A model generated the notes under the pieces. That model saw only the letters and a program-made list of their open reading frames with translations, made no database searches and was not told the origin of the DNA. DNA of 64,000 bases from Agromyces mangrovi (lineage in GTDB: Bacteria; Actinomycetota; Actinomycetes; Actinomycetales; Microbacteriaceae), in NCBI RefSeq assembly GCF_030296695.1, contig NZ_AP027737.1, positions 1,178,001 to 1,242,000 on the forward strand, read 5' to 3'. Every line of letters starts with the position of its first letter. Within the stretch, counting starts at the first letter, position 1. A program made the translations under genes and the position numbers. Of this stretch, positions 43,416 through 51,226 are shown piece after piece.

Positions 43416-44783
43416 TCACGCGAGTCGGGGCGGAGCGCCTCCCTCGTGGCGCCGGTCGGCGCCGCTCTGCTTCGTGTCGAAGTCGTCGCCGCCCTGCGCG
43501 GCGAGGGTCGCGGCGAAGCCCGCGAGCGGGCTCTCGGCGCACGCGCTGACCGGCGGCGCCTGGAGGTCCTCCCGGCGCGAGAGCGTCAGGCGCACGGGGC
43601 CCATGCCGTTCGGGCCCGTGCGCGGGCGCGGCGGCGAGGTGCGGTGCGAGTGGTCGCCGGAGTGCTTGGGCAGGTCGGCGGCGGCCGCGCGCTGCTCGAG
43701 CGCCTGCTCGCCGTAGCCCTGCACGCACTCGGGGTCGGGCCCGTCGAGCGGCAGGCCGGTGAAGAACTTCGCCGCCATGCATCCGCCCTTGCAGGTGTCG
43801 TAGAACTGGCACGACGAGCACGCGCCGCCGGACTGCGGCGAGCGCAGGCGGCCGAACAGCTGCGACTCGCGCCAGACGTGCTGGAAGCCGCCGTCGTCGC
43901 GCACGTTGCCGGCGAGGAACTCGTCGTGGATCGCGAACGGGCACGCGTAGACGTCGCCGATCGGGTCGATCAGGCAGACCACGCGGCCCGCGCCGCAGAG
44001 GTTCAGGCCGGGCAGCGCCTGGCCGTACGCGGAGAGGTGGAAGAACGAGTCGCCGGTCAGCACGTCCTCGCCGTGCGCGACGAGCCAGTCGTAGAGCTCG
44101 CGCTGCTGGTCGGCGGTCGGGTGCAGTTCGTCCCACACGTCGGCGCCGCGGCCCGAGGGGCGCAGCCGGGTGAGCCGCAGCTGCGCGCCGTACTCGTCGG
44201 CGATCGCCTTGAAGTCGTCGAGCTGCGAGATGTTCTGCCGGGTGCAGACCACGGAGAGCTTGAAGTTGCGCATGCCCGCGTCGCGGAGGTTCCGCATCGC
44301 GCGCACGGCCGTGTCGTACGAGCCCGGCCCGCGCACGTGGTCGTTCACCTCGGGCGTCGCGCCGTCGAGCGAGACCTGCACGTCGACGTAGTCGTTCTCG
44401 GCGAGGCGCTCGGCGACCTCGGGCGTGATCTTCACCCCGTTGGTGGAGAACTTCACGCCGACGTGGTGGGAGGTCGCGTAGTCGACCAGCTCCCAGAAAT
44501 CGCTGCGCACGGTCGGCTCGCCGCCGCCGATGTTCACGTAGAACACCTGCATCCGCTCGAGCTCGTCGATGACCGCCTTGCACTCCTCGGTCGAGAGTTC
44601 GCGCGGGTCGCGTCGGCCCGAGCTCGACAGGCAGTGCACGCAGGAGAGGTTGCACGCGTAGGTGAGCTCCCAGGTGAGGCAGATCGGGGCGTCGAGCCCG
44701 AGCTCGAAGTGGTCGACCAGGCGCTTGGGCGCGGGCGGCGGCGCGGTGGCGACCGGTGCGACCGGGGCATCCGTCAGCGTCAT
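43416..44783 (-). CDS. mftC: Mycofactocin radical SAM maturase MftC
   Basis: The protein has 455 residues from ATG 44783, overlapping the mftB stop by ATGA. The radical SAM cluster motif CNLSCVHC (Cys 44, 48, 51) follows CLTWELTYA. Then come YVNIGGGEPTVRSDFWELVD and a SPASM domain with auxiliary cluster cysteines (NLCGAGRVVCLIDPIGDVYA, CPFAIHDEF, GGACSSCQFYDTCKGGCMAA). MftC decarboxylates the C-terminal Tyr of MftA and links it to the neighbouring Val. The C-terminal tail beyond the SPASM domain is about 80 residues, rich in H, R and P, longer than I would expect; it may be disordered. Confidence 0.95.
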   Translation of the reverse strand: MTLTDAPVAPVATAPPPAPKRLVDHFELGLDAPICLTWELTYACNLSCVHCLSSSGRRDPRELSTEECKAVIDELERMQVFYVNIGGGEPTVRSDFWELVDYATSHHVGVKFSTNGVKITPEVAERLAENDYVDVQVSLDGATPEVNDHVRGPGSYDTAVRAMRNLRDAGMRNFKLSVVCTRQNISQLDDFKAIADEYGAQLRLTRLRPSGRGADVWDELHPTADQQRELYDWLVAHGEDVLTGDSFFHLSAYGQALPGLNLCGAGRVVCLIDPIGDVYACPFAIHDEFLAGNVRDDGGFQHVWRESQLFGRLRSPQSGGACSSCQFYDTCKGGCMAAKFFTGLPLDGPDPECVQGYGEQALEQRAAAADLPKHSGDHSHRTSPPRPRTGPNGMGPVRLTLSRREDLQAPPVSACAESPLAGFAATLAAQGGDDFDTKQSGADRRHEGGAPPRLA

Positions 44784-45070
44784 GCCGCTCGCTCCTCGGC
44801 CTCGCGCGGCGTGATCATGCGCGACTCGGCCAGCGTGCCGAGCGCACGCAGGTACGTCGGCAGGTGCGCCTCGGCCACTCCGGCGTCGGCGCAGGCGGCG
44901 CGTGGGCTCGGGGCATCCGCCAGTCGTTCGACCACGTCGAGCAGCGTGCGGTCCTTCAGGAACGACAGCCGGCGCGTGCCGAAGTGGTAGAGCAGCGCGC
45001 CGAACGGTTCGGGGCGTACGGAGACCTGCGGGTGCAGCGTCCAGGGGGAGTCGGGGTCGATCGAGGCCAT
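44780..45070 (-). CDS. mftB: Mycofactocin peptide chaperone MftB
   Basis: The protein has 96 residues from ATG 45070, ten bases after the mftA stop. It has a winged-helix-like RRE fold (RiPP recognition element): WTLHPQVSVRPEPFGALLYH, FGTRRLSFLKDRTLLDVVER and LPTYLRALGTLAESRMITPR. MftB binds the precursor peptide and presents it to MftC. Its stop overlaps the mftC start by four bases, so the two proteins are made together. The length matches known MftB. Confidence 0.93.
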   Translation of the reverse strand: MASIDPDSPWTLHPQVSVRPEPFGALLYHFGTRRLSFLKDRTLLDVVERLADAPSPRAACADAGVAEAHLPTYLRALGTLAESRMITPREAEERAA

Positions 45071-45080
45071 GGCGGATGCG

Positions 45081-45191
45081 TCAGTAGACGCCGCACATGC
45101 CGTCGATGGAGACCTCCTCGACGAGCGAATCGGCTTCGATGACGTCGTCGGCAGCCTGCTGGGAGTCGCCGACCGGATCAGTTCGAGTCAT
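45081..45191 (-). CDS. mftA: Mycofactocin precursor peptide MftA
   Basis: This small ORF of 36 residues, too short for standard gene finding, starts at ATG 45191 with GAGGAGC upstream. The product is acidic in its middle part and ends in IDGMCGVY, the invariant C-terminus of mycofactocin precursors. Its last two residues, Val and Tyr, become the redox cofactor. The rest (QQAADDVIEADSLVEEVS) is the leader recognised by MftB. It lies directly upstream of mftB and mftC and is the first gene after the divergent promoter shared with mftR. Confidence 0.96.
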   Translation of the reverse strand: MTRTDPVGDSQQAADDVIEADSLVEEVSIDGMCGVY

Positions 45192-45245
45192 GGGATGCTC
45201 CTCATGTGCGGGTCGCCCTCGTTGGCGTCCCCTCGCGATGTGCAC

Positions 45246-45267
45246 GATACTAATGGCACTCAGTGCC
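45246..45267. promoter_or_regulatory. Divergent mftA/mftR promoter with MftR-type operator
   Basis: GGCACTCAGTGCC (45255-45267) is a perfect 13-bp palindrome apart from its central base. Beside it, GATACTAAT holds -10-like elements in both directions: GATACT (45246-45251) rightward to mftR and TAGTAT (45252-45247) leftward to mftA. A TetR repressor bound to the palindrome would cover both promoters. MftR has been reported elsewhere to repress mft genes and to respond to long-chain acyl-CoA; applying that here is inference. Confidence 0.65.
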
Positions 45268-45286
45268 GAAGGGAAGGGGTCGGACG

Positions 45287-45925
45287 ATGACGTTGTCCGA
45301 AGACGCCGCCCGTCCCCGCATGGGCCGTGCCCCCTCGACCACGCACGCCGAGCTCAGCCACACCGCCCTGCGCCTGTTCATGGAGCACGGCTTCGACGAG
45401 ACGACCGTCGACGACATCGCGCGCGAGGCCGGCATCGGCCGCCGCACCTTCTTCCGCTACTTCCCCTCGAAGAACGACCTGCCCTGGGGCGAGTTCGACG
45501 AGATGCTCGACGGCATGCGAGCGCGCCTCGCCGACATGCCCGACGAGATGCCGCTCATGGAGCAGCTGCGCATCGCGATCCTCGACTTCAACCGGGTGCC
45601 CGACGCCGAGGCCGAGTACCACCGCCGCCGCATGGAGCTGCTGCTGCACGTGCCGACGCTGCTCGCGCACTCGACCCTGCGGTACACCGCTTGGCGCGAG
45701 GTGGTCGCCGAGCACGTCGCCGGCCGCCTCGACCTGCCGGCCGAGGACCTCGTGCCGCAGACCATGGCGTGGACCTGCCTCGGCGTCTGCCTCGCCGCCT
45801 ACGAGCAGTGGCTGCGCGAGCCGGAGTCCGACCTCATCGACCAGCTCGACCAGGCGTTCGGCATGATCGACGAGCGCATCGACCCGCGCCTCGTGCAGGC
45901 GCACCGGCGGCCGCGGCGGGCATGA
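45287..45925 (+). CDS. mftR: Mycofactocin system TetR-family regulator MftR
   Basis: The protein has 212 residues. ATG 45287 is chosen over GTG 45263 because AAGGGAAGG lies upstream and the earlier codon overlaps the operator palindrome. The N-terminal HTH is THAELSHTALRLFMEHGFDE, then TTVDDIAREAGIGRRTFFRY with FPSKND. The C-terminal domain (MELLLHVPTLLAHSTLRYTA, AWREVVAEHV) matches the MftR family. It is divergent from mftA, overlaps mftG (ATGA), and probably represses both arms of the locus through the palindrome just upstream of its own start. Confidence 0.92.
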   Translation: MTLSEDAARPRMGRAPSTTHAELSHTALRLFMEHGFDETTVDDIAREAGIGRRTFFRYFPSKNDLPWGEFDEMLDGMRARLADMPDEMPLMEQLRIAILDFNRVPDAEAEYHRRRMELLLHVPTLLAHSTLRYTAWREVVAEHVAGRLDLPAEDLVPQTMAWTCLGVCLAAYEQWLREPESDLIDQLDQAFGMIDERIDPRLVQAHRRPRRA

Positions 45926-47591
45926 CGCGGCGCGTCGTCGTGGTCGGCGCGGGCGCGGCCGGCGCTCCGCTGGCCGCGCGGCTGAGCGAGGACCCCGACA
46001 TCGACGTGACCGTGCTCGAGGCCGGGGCGGTGCCCGCCCGGCGCGCCGACTTCCCTCCGGAACTGCTCGACGCGTCGACCGTGCAGGGCGCGATGCCCGG
46101 CCACCCCGCCAACTGGTCGTACCTCGGGCACCTCACCGACGACCTGCCCTACACGATCGCGCGCGGCCGCATCATCGGCGGCTCGTCGACCATCAACGGC
46201 GCCTACTTCGTGCGTGCGACGCCGGCCGACTTCGCGCGCTGGGCCGCGGTCGGCGGCGACGACTGGGGCTACGCGCGGATGCTCCCCGCATGCGCGCGCT
46301 CGAGCGCGACCTCGACCTCGGGGCGGGGCCGCTGCACGGCGACGCGGGGCCGATGCCGGTGCGGCGCGCCGCCCAGGGGCATCCGGCCGCCGAGGCCTTC
46401 ACCGCTGCCGCGTCGGAGCTGGGATTCGCGCGCGAGCCCGACAAGAACGCGAGCGGGCCGGCGGGGGTCGGTCCCGTGCCGCTGAACGTGGTCGACGGCG
46501 TGCGGGTGAACACGGGCGAGGCGTACCTGAACCCGGCCCGCGGGCGTCCGAACCTGCGGGTGGTGGGCGGATGCCGCGTGCTGCGCGTCGTGCTCGACGG
46601 CACCCGCGCGACCGGGGTCGAGGTGCTCCGCGACGGTGCGCTCGAAACGGTGCACGCCGACGAGGTCGTGCTCTGCGCCGGCGGCATCGGCACGCCGCAC
46701 CTGCTGCTCGTCTCGGGCATCGGCCCGGCCGGCCAGCTGCGGGCGGCGGGCGTGCCCGTCGTCGTCGACGCGCCCGGCGTGGGGGCCGCGTTCAGCGACC
46801 ACCCCGACCTGTCGATCGGATGGCGCGCCCGGCGCGACCTCATGGACCCGCGCACGCCCGAGACCTTCACGACGGCGCTCAACCTGTCATCGGGTGAGCC
46901 GGTGCCGGATGCCTCGGGGGCACCCGGCGCACCGGGCGACGACCTCGAGGTCATGGTGTCCGTGAAGTCGATGAGCTGGCTGCTCACCGGACGGCGCAGC
47001 ATGTTCGCGGGCGGCGCGCGGGCCGCCCTGCGGCACCCGATCGACACCCTGCGGGCGCTGCGCGGCACGTCGCTCGCCCGAGTGCGCGAACAGGCGGCGC
47101 ACGGCCGCGACCTGTCGCTGCTCGTCGGCCTGCAGCGCGAACAGGCGCGCGGGTCGATCACGCTCGCCTCGGCCGACCCGACCGAGCAGCCGCGCATCGA
47201 CTACCGCTACCTGTCGACGGCATCCGACCGCGCGCGCCTGCGGGTCGGCGTGCGCACCGCGGTGGCGCTGTTGCGCTCGCCCTCCTTCGCCGGCCTCGTG
47301 GAGCGGCTGACCGAGCTCGACGACGCCACCGTCGCCGACGACGCCGCGCTCGACGCGTGGATGCGCGCGCACCTCGGCACCGCGATCCACCTCTGCGGGA
47401 GCGCCCCGATGGGCCCGGCGGATGCCCCGGGCTCGGTCGTCGACGCGCACGGCCTGGTGCACGGGGTGACCGGGCTGCGCGTCGCCGACACGTCGATGCT
47501 GCCCGACACCCCGTCGCGCGGTCCGGCCGCGACCGCCGTGCTCATCGGCGAGTCGGCGGCCGCGTGGATGCGGGCGGAGCGAGCCCGCTGA
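45922..47591 (+). CDS. mftG: Mycofactocin-associated GMC-family dehydrogenase MftG, frameshifted in this sequence
   Basis: The protein has about 556 residues from ATG 45922, overlapping mftR. The FAD-binding motif is RRVVVVGAGAAGAPLAARLS, followed by RGRIIGGSSTINGAYFVRAT. In the shifted frame there are VLCAGGIGTPHLLLVSGIGP and the C-terminal active-site region HLGTAIHLCGSAPMGPADAP with LRVADTSMLPDTPSRGPAAT. MftG has been described as passing electrons from reduced mycofactocin to the respiratory chain. The frame breaks at the C4 run 46284-46287; one extra base gives MLPRMRALERDLDLGAGPLH. All key motifs survive, so a sequence error is likely. Confidence 0.88.
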
Positions 47592-47607
47592 GCGTCGTGC
47601 ACGACGC
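47592..47607. terminator. Palindrome after mftG
   Basis: GCGTCGTGCACGACGC is a perfect 16-bp palindrome starting directly after the mftG stop and 17 bases before the end of the convergent oxidoreductase gene. It could form a small hairpin that ends transcription, but the loop is tight and no U tract follows. Confidence 0.35.
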
Positions 47608-47623
47608 CCGCGAGCTCCGTGCG

Positions 47624-48508
47624 CTACCCCGCGTGCACCGCGGCGACGAGCGGCTCGAGCTCGGCGATGCGCTCCGCCGTCGAGCGCGGCGGGATGTAGC
47701 AGCGCACCTCGGTGATGCCCAGTTCGCCGAGTCTCAGGATGCGCTCGGCGATGTCCTGGGTGGATCCGTCGAAGCCGAGTCCGACGGACGCGCCGTGGCC
47801 GACCACCACATCGACCGTGCGTCGCAGATCGAGCGGGTCGCGTCCCACCCGATCGCACGCGGCGTCGAGGCCGGCCACGAGCGGTCGGAACGCCGCGAGC
47901 CCGTCGCTGGAGCCGGAATGGTCGTACCCGTTCCACTCGTCGGCGAGACGTGCGGCGAGCTCGAGCATGCGTGGCCCGTTCGCGGCCAGCACGACGGGCG
48001 GCCCGGTCGGACGCGGCGAGCGCTGCGCCAGCGTGGCGCCCGCCGACGGATACATCGGCCCCGGAGCATCCGATCGGCCGGTGCGCAGCATCTCGGTCAC
48101 GATCGTGACCGCCTCCACCGCCCGTGAGTAGCGACGGGACGCATCGATGCCGAGCGCCTCGTACTCCGCATCGGGGGTGTTGCCCGCGCCGAGGCCGAGC
48201 ACGTAGCGCCCGCCCGAGATCTCGTCGAGCGTGTTCGCGATCGCCGCGACGATCGTCGGTGCACGGTACGGGATGTTCACGACGGAGTGGCCGATGCGGA
48301 TCCTCGAGGTGGACGCCGCGATCGCCCCGGCAAGCGAGACCGACTCCCACGCCGTGACCGGGTCGTCGGCCGGGTAGTAGAGGTGATCGGGCAGCACGAG
48401 CAGGTCGAAGCCGGCCTCCTCGGCCGCACGCGCCTGTGCGCGCAGCGACTCCCACCGCACGGGGCGATCGGCGGTGCCGTGCGTATCGAGCGCGATGCCG
48501 ATCTGCAT
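47624..48508 (-). CDS. LLM-class F420-dependent oxidoreductase
   Basis: The protein has 294 residues from ATG 48508 (MQIGIALDTHGTADRPVRWE). It is a luciferase-like barrel with EEAGFDLLVLPDHLYYPADD, STSRIRIGHSVVNIPYRAPT, EISGGRYVLGLGAGNTPDAE and GPPVVLAANGPRMLELAARL. The PDHLY segment and GLGAGN loop are typical of F420-dependent members rather than FMN luciferases. It is adjacent to the mycofactocin locus and convergent with mftG; F420 and mycofactocin enzymes often share genomes, but no direct link is shown. The substrate is unknown. Confidence 0.84.
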   Translation of the reverse strand: MQIGIALDTHGTADRPVRWESLRAQARAAEEAGFDLLVLPDHLYYPADDPVTAWESVSLAGAIAASTSRIRIGHSVVNIPYRAPTIVAAIANTLDEISGGRYVLGLGAGNTPDAEYEALGIDASRRYSRAVEAVTIVTEMLRTGRSDAPGPMYPSAGATLAQRSPRPTGPPVVLAANGPRMLELAARLADEWNGYDHSGSSDGLAAFRPLVAGLDAACDRVGRDPLDLRRTVDVVVGHGASVGLGFDGSTQDIAERILRLGELGITEVRCYIPPRSTAERIAELEPLVAAVHAG

Positions 48509-48560
48509 GCCGGTCTCCCGTCGTCGTTCCGACGACGCTAGCGGAGGACCGGGCGCGCGG

Positions 48561-50711
48561 CTACGCCTCGTCGTCGGCTGCCGGCTCGTCCGACCGCTCG
48601 GGCTCCGGCGCCGCGAGCGTGAACTCGTCGCCGCGCGCGAACTCGTCGAACTCTGCCGCGATCTCGGCGCGCTCGAGCAGTTCGGTCATGCGGCGATGGC
48701 GTCCGCGGGGGATGAGCGTCACCACGACGCCGCGCTTGCCGGCCCGGCCGGTGCGGCCCGAACGGTGCAGGTAGGTCTTGTACTCGTCCGGGGCATCCGC
48801 CTGGATCACCAGGTCGATGTCGTCGACGTGGATGCCTCGTGCCGCCACGTCGGTCGCGACGAGCACGTCGACCTTGCCGCTCGTGAGCTGCTGCAGGTTG
48901 CGCGTGCGACGGGCCTGGTTGAGGTCGCCGTGCAGTGCGACGGCGAAGACGCCGCGGTCCTCGAGGTGCTCGACGAGGTCCTCGGCGAACGCGCGGGTGC
49001 GCGAGAACACGAGGGTCTTGCCCGGCCGCGCGGCGAGCTGGGCGACGATGTCGCGCTTCTGGTCGTTGCGGATCACGAGCACGCGGTGGTCGATCGTGCC
49101 CGACGCCTGGTCCTCGCCCGCGACCTCGTGCACCGCTGGGTCGACGAGGAACTCGTCGACGAGCGCGGCGACGCCCGTGTCGAGGGTCGCCGAGAACAGC
49201 AGCTTCTGCCCGCCCGCACGGGTGCGGCGGAGGATGCGCTGCACGGGCTCGAGGAACCCGAGGTCGCACATGTGGTCGGCCTCGTCGAGCACGGTGATCT
49301 CGACCTCGCTGAGGTCGAGGCGGCGCTGCTCGATGAGGTCCTCGATACGGCCGGGCGTGCCGATCACGATGTCGACGCCGCGCTGCAGCGCGCCGACCTG
49401 GCGGCCCTGCGGCACGCCGCCGTAGATCTGGGTGGTGAACAGGCCGACGCTCTGCGCGATCGGCTGCACCGTGCGGTCGATCTGCAGCGCGAGCTCGCGG
49501 GTTGGCGCGAGGATCAGCGCACGGGGCGCGCGGCCGAGCTTGCGCTTCTCGCCGCTCTTGCCCGTGGACGCCCACATCTGCATGAGGCGCTCGACGGTGG
49601 GGGCGCCGAACGCGATGGTCTTGCCCGAACCGGTGCGACCGCGGCCCAGCACGTCGCGCCCCTCGAGCACGACCGGGATGGTCGCCGCCTGGATGGGGAA
49701 CGGATGCTCCGCGCCGAGGTCGCGCAGGGCGCGCACGATGTTGCCGCCGAGACCCAGGTCGGCGAACGTCACGCCCTCGACGGCGTCCGCCGTGATGGCC
49801 TCGGCCTGGAGACGCTCGAGCACGACGTCGTCCTCGGGGGCGTACGGCGCACGGTCGTCCTTCGCGGGGAAGTACGTCGACGGCCGACGCTCGGACTCGC
49901 GGAAGCCCGGGCGGTCGGTGCGGTCGTAGCGGTCGTTGCGACGGCCTGCCCCGTCGTTGCGGTCGTACCGCTCGTTGCGGTCGTAGCCGCGGCCGGCGAC
50001 CCGGCGGTCGTCGTGGTCGCGGCGGGGGCGCTCGCCCCGGTCGCGGTCGCGCCTGCGGGCGTCGTCGTGGTCGTAGCCGCGGCCGGCGACGCGCTGCGAG
50101 CGGTCGCGGTCGTCACGGCGGGGCGCGCGGTCGTCACGGTCGTACCGGCGACCGGAGTCACGGCGGTCGCGGTCGTCGCGGCGCGGGCGGTCGTCGCGAT
50201 CGTAGCCGCGCGAACCTCCGCGCTGGTCGCGGTCGTCGCGACGGGATCGGTCGTCGCGGTCGTAGCCGCGCGAACCACCACGCTGGTCGCGGTCGTCACG
50301 ACGAGGACGGTCGTCGCGGTCGTACCGGCGCCCACCATCGCGGCGGTCCCGGTCGTCACGACGCGGGGCACGGTCGTCGCGGTCGTAGCCGCGCGAACCT
50401 CCGCGCTGGTCGCGCTCGCCCTTCCGGGGTCCGCGATCCTCGCGGTCGTACCTGCCGCCGTCGTGGTCGTCGCGGCGCGACGAACTCGAGCGGCGCGGCG
50501 AACGGCCCGCCGCCTCGCGCTCCTCGCGGCTCCAGCGCTGCTTGGGCTCGGCCTCCTCGGGCCGGTAGCCGCGGTGACCGGGGCTGCGCGAGCCGGGCTT
50601 GCGCGTGCTGCCGGAGGCATCCGATCGCTTGGGCTTCTTCGACTTCTTCGCGTACGACGGGTCGAAGTTCTTGGCCAGGCGGCCGCCGGCGGGCTTCTTG
50701 TTCTTGGGCAT
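48561..50711 (-). CDS. DEAD-box RNA helicase with long N-terminal arginine/aspartate/glycine repeat region
   Basis: The protein has 716 residues from ATG 50711. Residues 1-60 are lysine/arginine-rich; about 60-285 is a low-complexity region with repeating units such as RDDRDQRGGSRGYDRDD. The helicase core follows: a Q motif near FPIQAATIP, GRGRTGSGKT (about 360), PTRELALQ, the DEAD box in VLDEADHM (about 473), FSATLD, and the second RecA domain with ARGIHVDDIDLVI and HRSGRTGRAG. The C-terminal tail is acidic. It remodels RNA, probably in ribosome assembly or cold adaptation. The repeats lie before the core, whereas many bacterial DEAD proteins carry them after it. A long 5' leader is likely. 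Confidence 0.9.
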   Translation of the reverse strand: MPKNKKPAGGRLAKNFDPSYAKKSKKPKRSDASGSTRKPGSRSPGHRGYRPEEAEPKQRWSREEREAAGRSPRRSSSSRRDDHDGGRYDREDRGPRKGERDQRGGSRGYDRDDRAPRRDDRDRRDGGRRYDRDDRPRRDDRDQRGGSRGYDRDDRSRRDDRDQRGGSRGYDRDDRPRRDDRDRRDSGRRYDRDDRAPRRDDRDRSQRVAGRGYDHDDARRRDRDRGERPRRDHDDRRVAGRGYDRNERYDRNDGAGRRNDRYDRTDRPGFRESERRPSTYFPAKDDRAPYAPEDDVVLERLQAEAITADAVEGVTFADLGLGGNIVRALRDLGAEHPFPIQAATIPVVLEGRDVLGRGRTGSGKTIAFGAPTVERLMQMWASTGKSGEKRKLGRAPRALILAPTRELALQIDRTVQPIAQSVGLFTTQIYGGVPQGRQVGALQRGVDIVIGTPGRIEDLIEQRRLDLSEVEITVLDEADHMCDLGFLEPVQRILRRTRAGGQKLLFSATLDTGVAALVDEFLVDPAVHEVAGEDQASGTIDHRVLVIRNDQKRDIVAQLAARPGKTLVFSRTRAFAEDLVEHLEDRGVFAVALHGDLNQARRTRNLQQLTSGKVDVLVATDVAARGIHVDDIDLVIQADAPDEYKTYLHRSGRTGRAGKRGVVVTLIPRGRHRRMTELLERAEIAAEFDEFARGDEFTLAAPEPERSDEPAADDEA

Positions 50712-50911
50712 GGCGATGCTTCCTGGGTTGTCCTCGAGTACATGGGAAGCCGCCCGGCGAGCGCACGTCGGCTTCAGAACCCGGGCTGTCCTCGACCGGG
50801 GCCGTCACATACGGTGATGCTCCCCGCCACCGCGGCGGAGATCCGGCCCACGGGACTCACAAACCCATCCGCGCGATGCGCGCGGTGTCCCAGACCGACG
50901 TGTCGATGCTA
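50712..50911 (-). promoter_or_regulatory. Probable promoter and long leader of the DEAD-box helicase gene
   Basis: On the minus strand a TAGCAT -10-like element lies at 50911-50906, which would give a leader of nearly 190 nucleotides. Within it, GAAGCCG and CGGCTTC (about 50749-50781) can pair across a 17-19-base loop. Long structured leaders are common for cold-induced RNA helicase genes. No other gene fits in this stretch. The promoter assignment is tentative. Confidence 0.35.
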
Positions 50912-50962
50912 GCGGGCCTTGCTGTGAGGATGCCCGGGTGGGCGCGCGACTCGGGCGAACCA

Positions 50963-51132
50963 TAGGAGAATCGCGGCCCCGGGCCGGCCCGCGTCGGCGT
51001 GTCGCCGATCGAGTCCTACGTTTCGCACGGGGCCCGCAGAGGCCGCTGTGCGAAACGTAGGAGATTCGCGGCCCGCGGCTCGGCCGGGTCGGCGTGTCGC
51101 CCATCGAGTCCTACGTTTCGCACGGGGCCGCC
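50963..51132. repeat. Two tandem 95-bp repeat units with internal palindrome
   Basis: Two units start at 50963 and 51058 with TAGGAGA, continue ATTCGCGGCCC (one mismatch) and share GGCGTGTCGCC and ATCGAGTCCTACGTTTCGCA followed by CGGGGCC. Between them CCTACGTTTCGCAC (51015-51028) and GTGCGAAACGTAGG (51048-51061) form a long inverted repeat around a GC-rich loop. The stretch 50912-51189, between the helicase leader and the esterase promoter (TAGCAT at 51190), holds nothing else that I can identify. It looks REP-like; its function is unknown. Confidence 0.7.
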
Positions 51133-51226
51133 GAGGGTGGGGACGGCAGGAGGCCTGCCGCCGCATTCGGCGGCTGAGCCCGGCTCGGGTAGCATCGCCC
51201 CACCCGATTCCCTCCGGAGCGCCCCC

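Noticed and set aside
50963..51132. The tandem 95-bp repeat as a CRISPR array
   Set aside because: Only two units are present, the repeats are longer and less exact than CRISPR repeats, spacers are not of constant unique type, and no cas gene is near.
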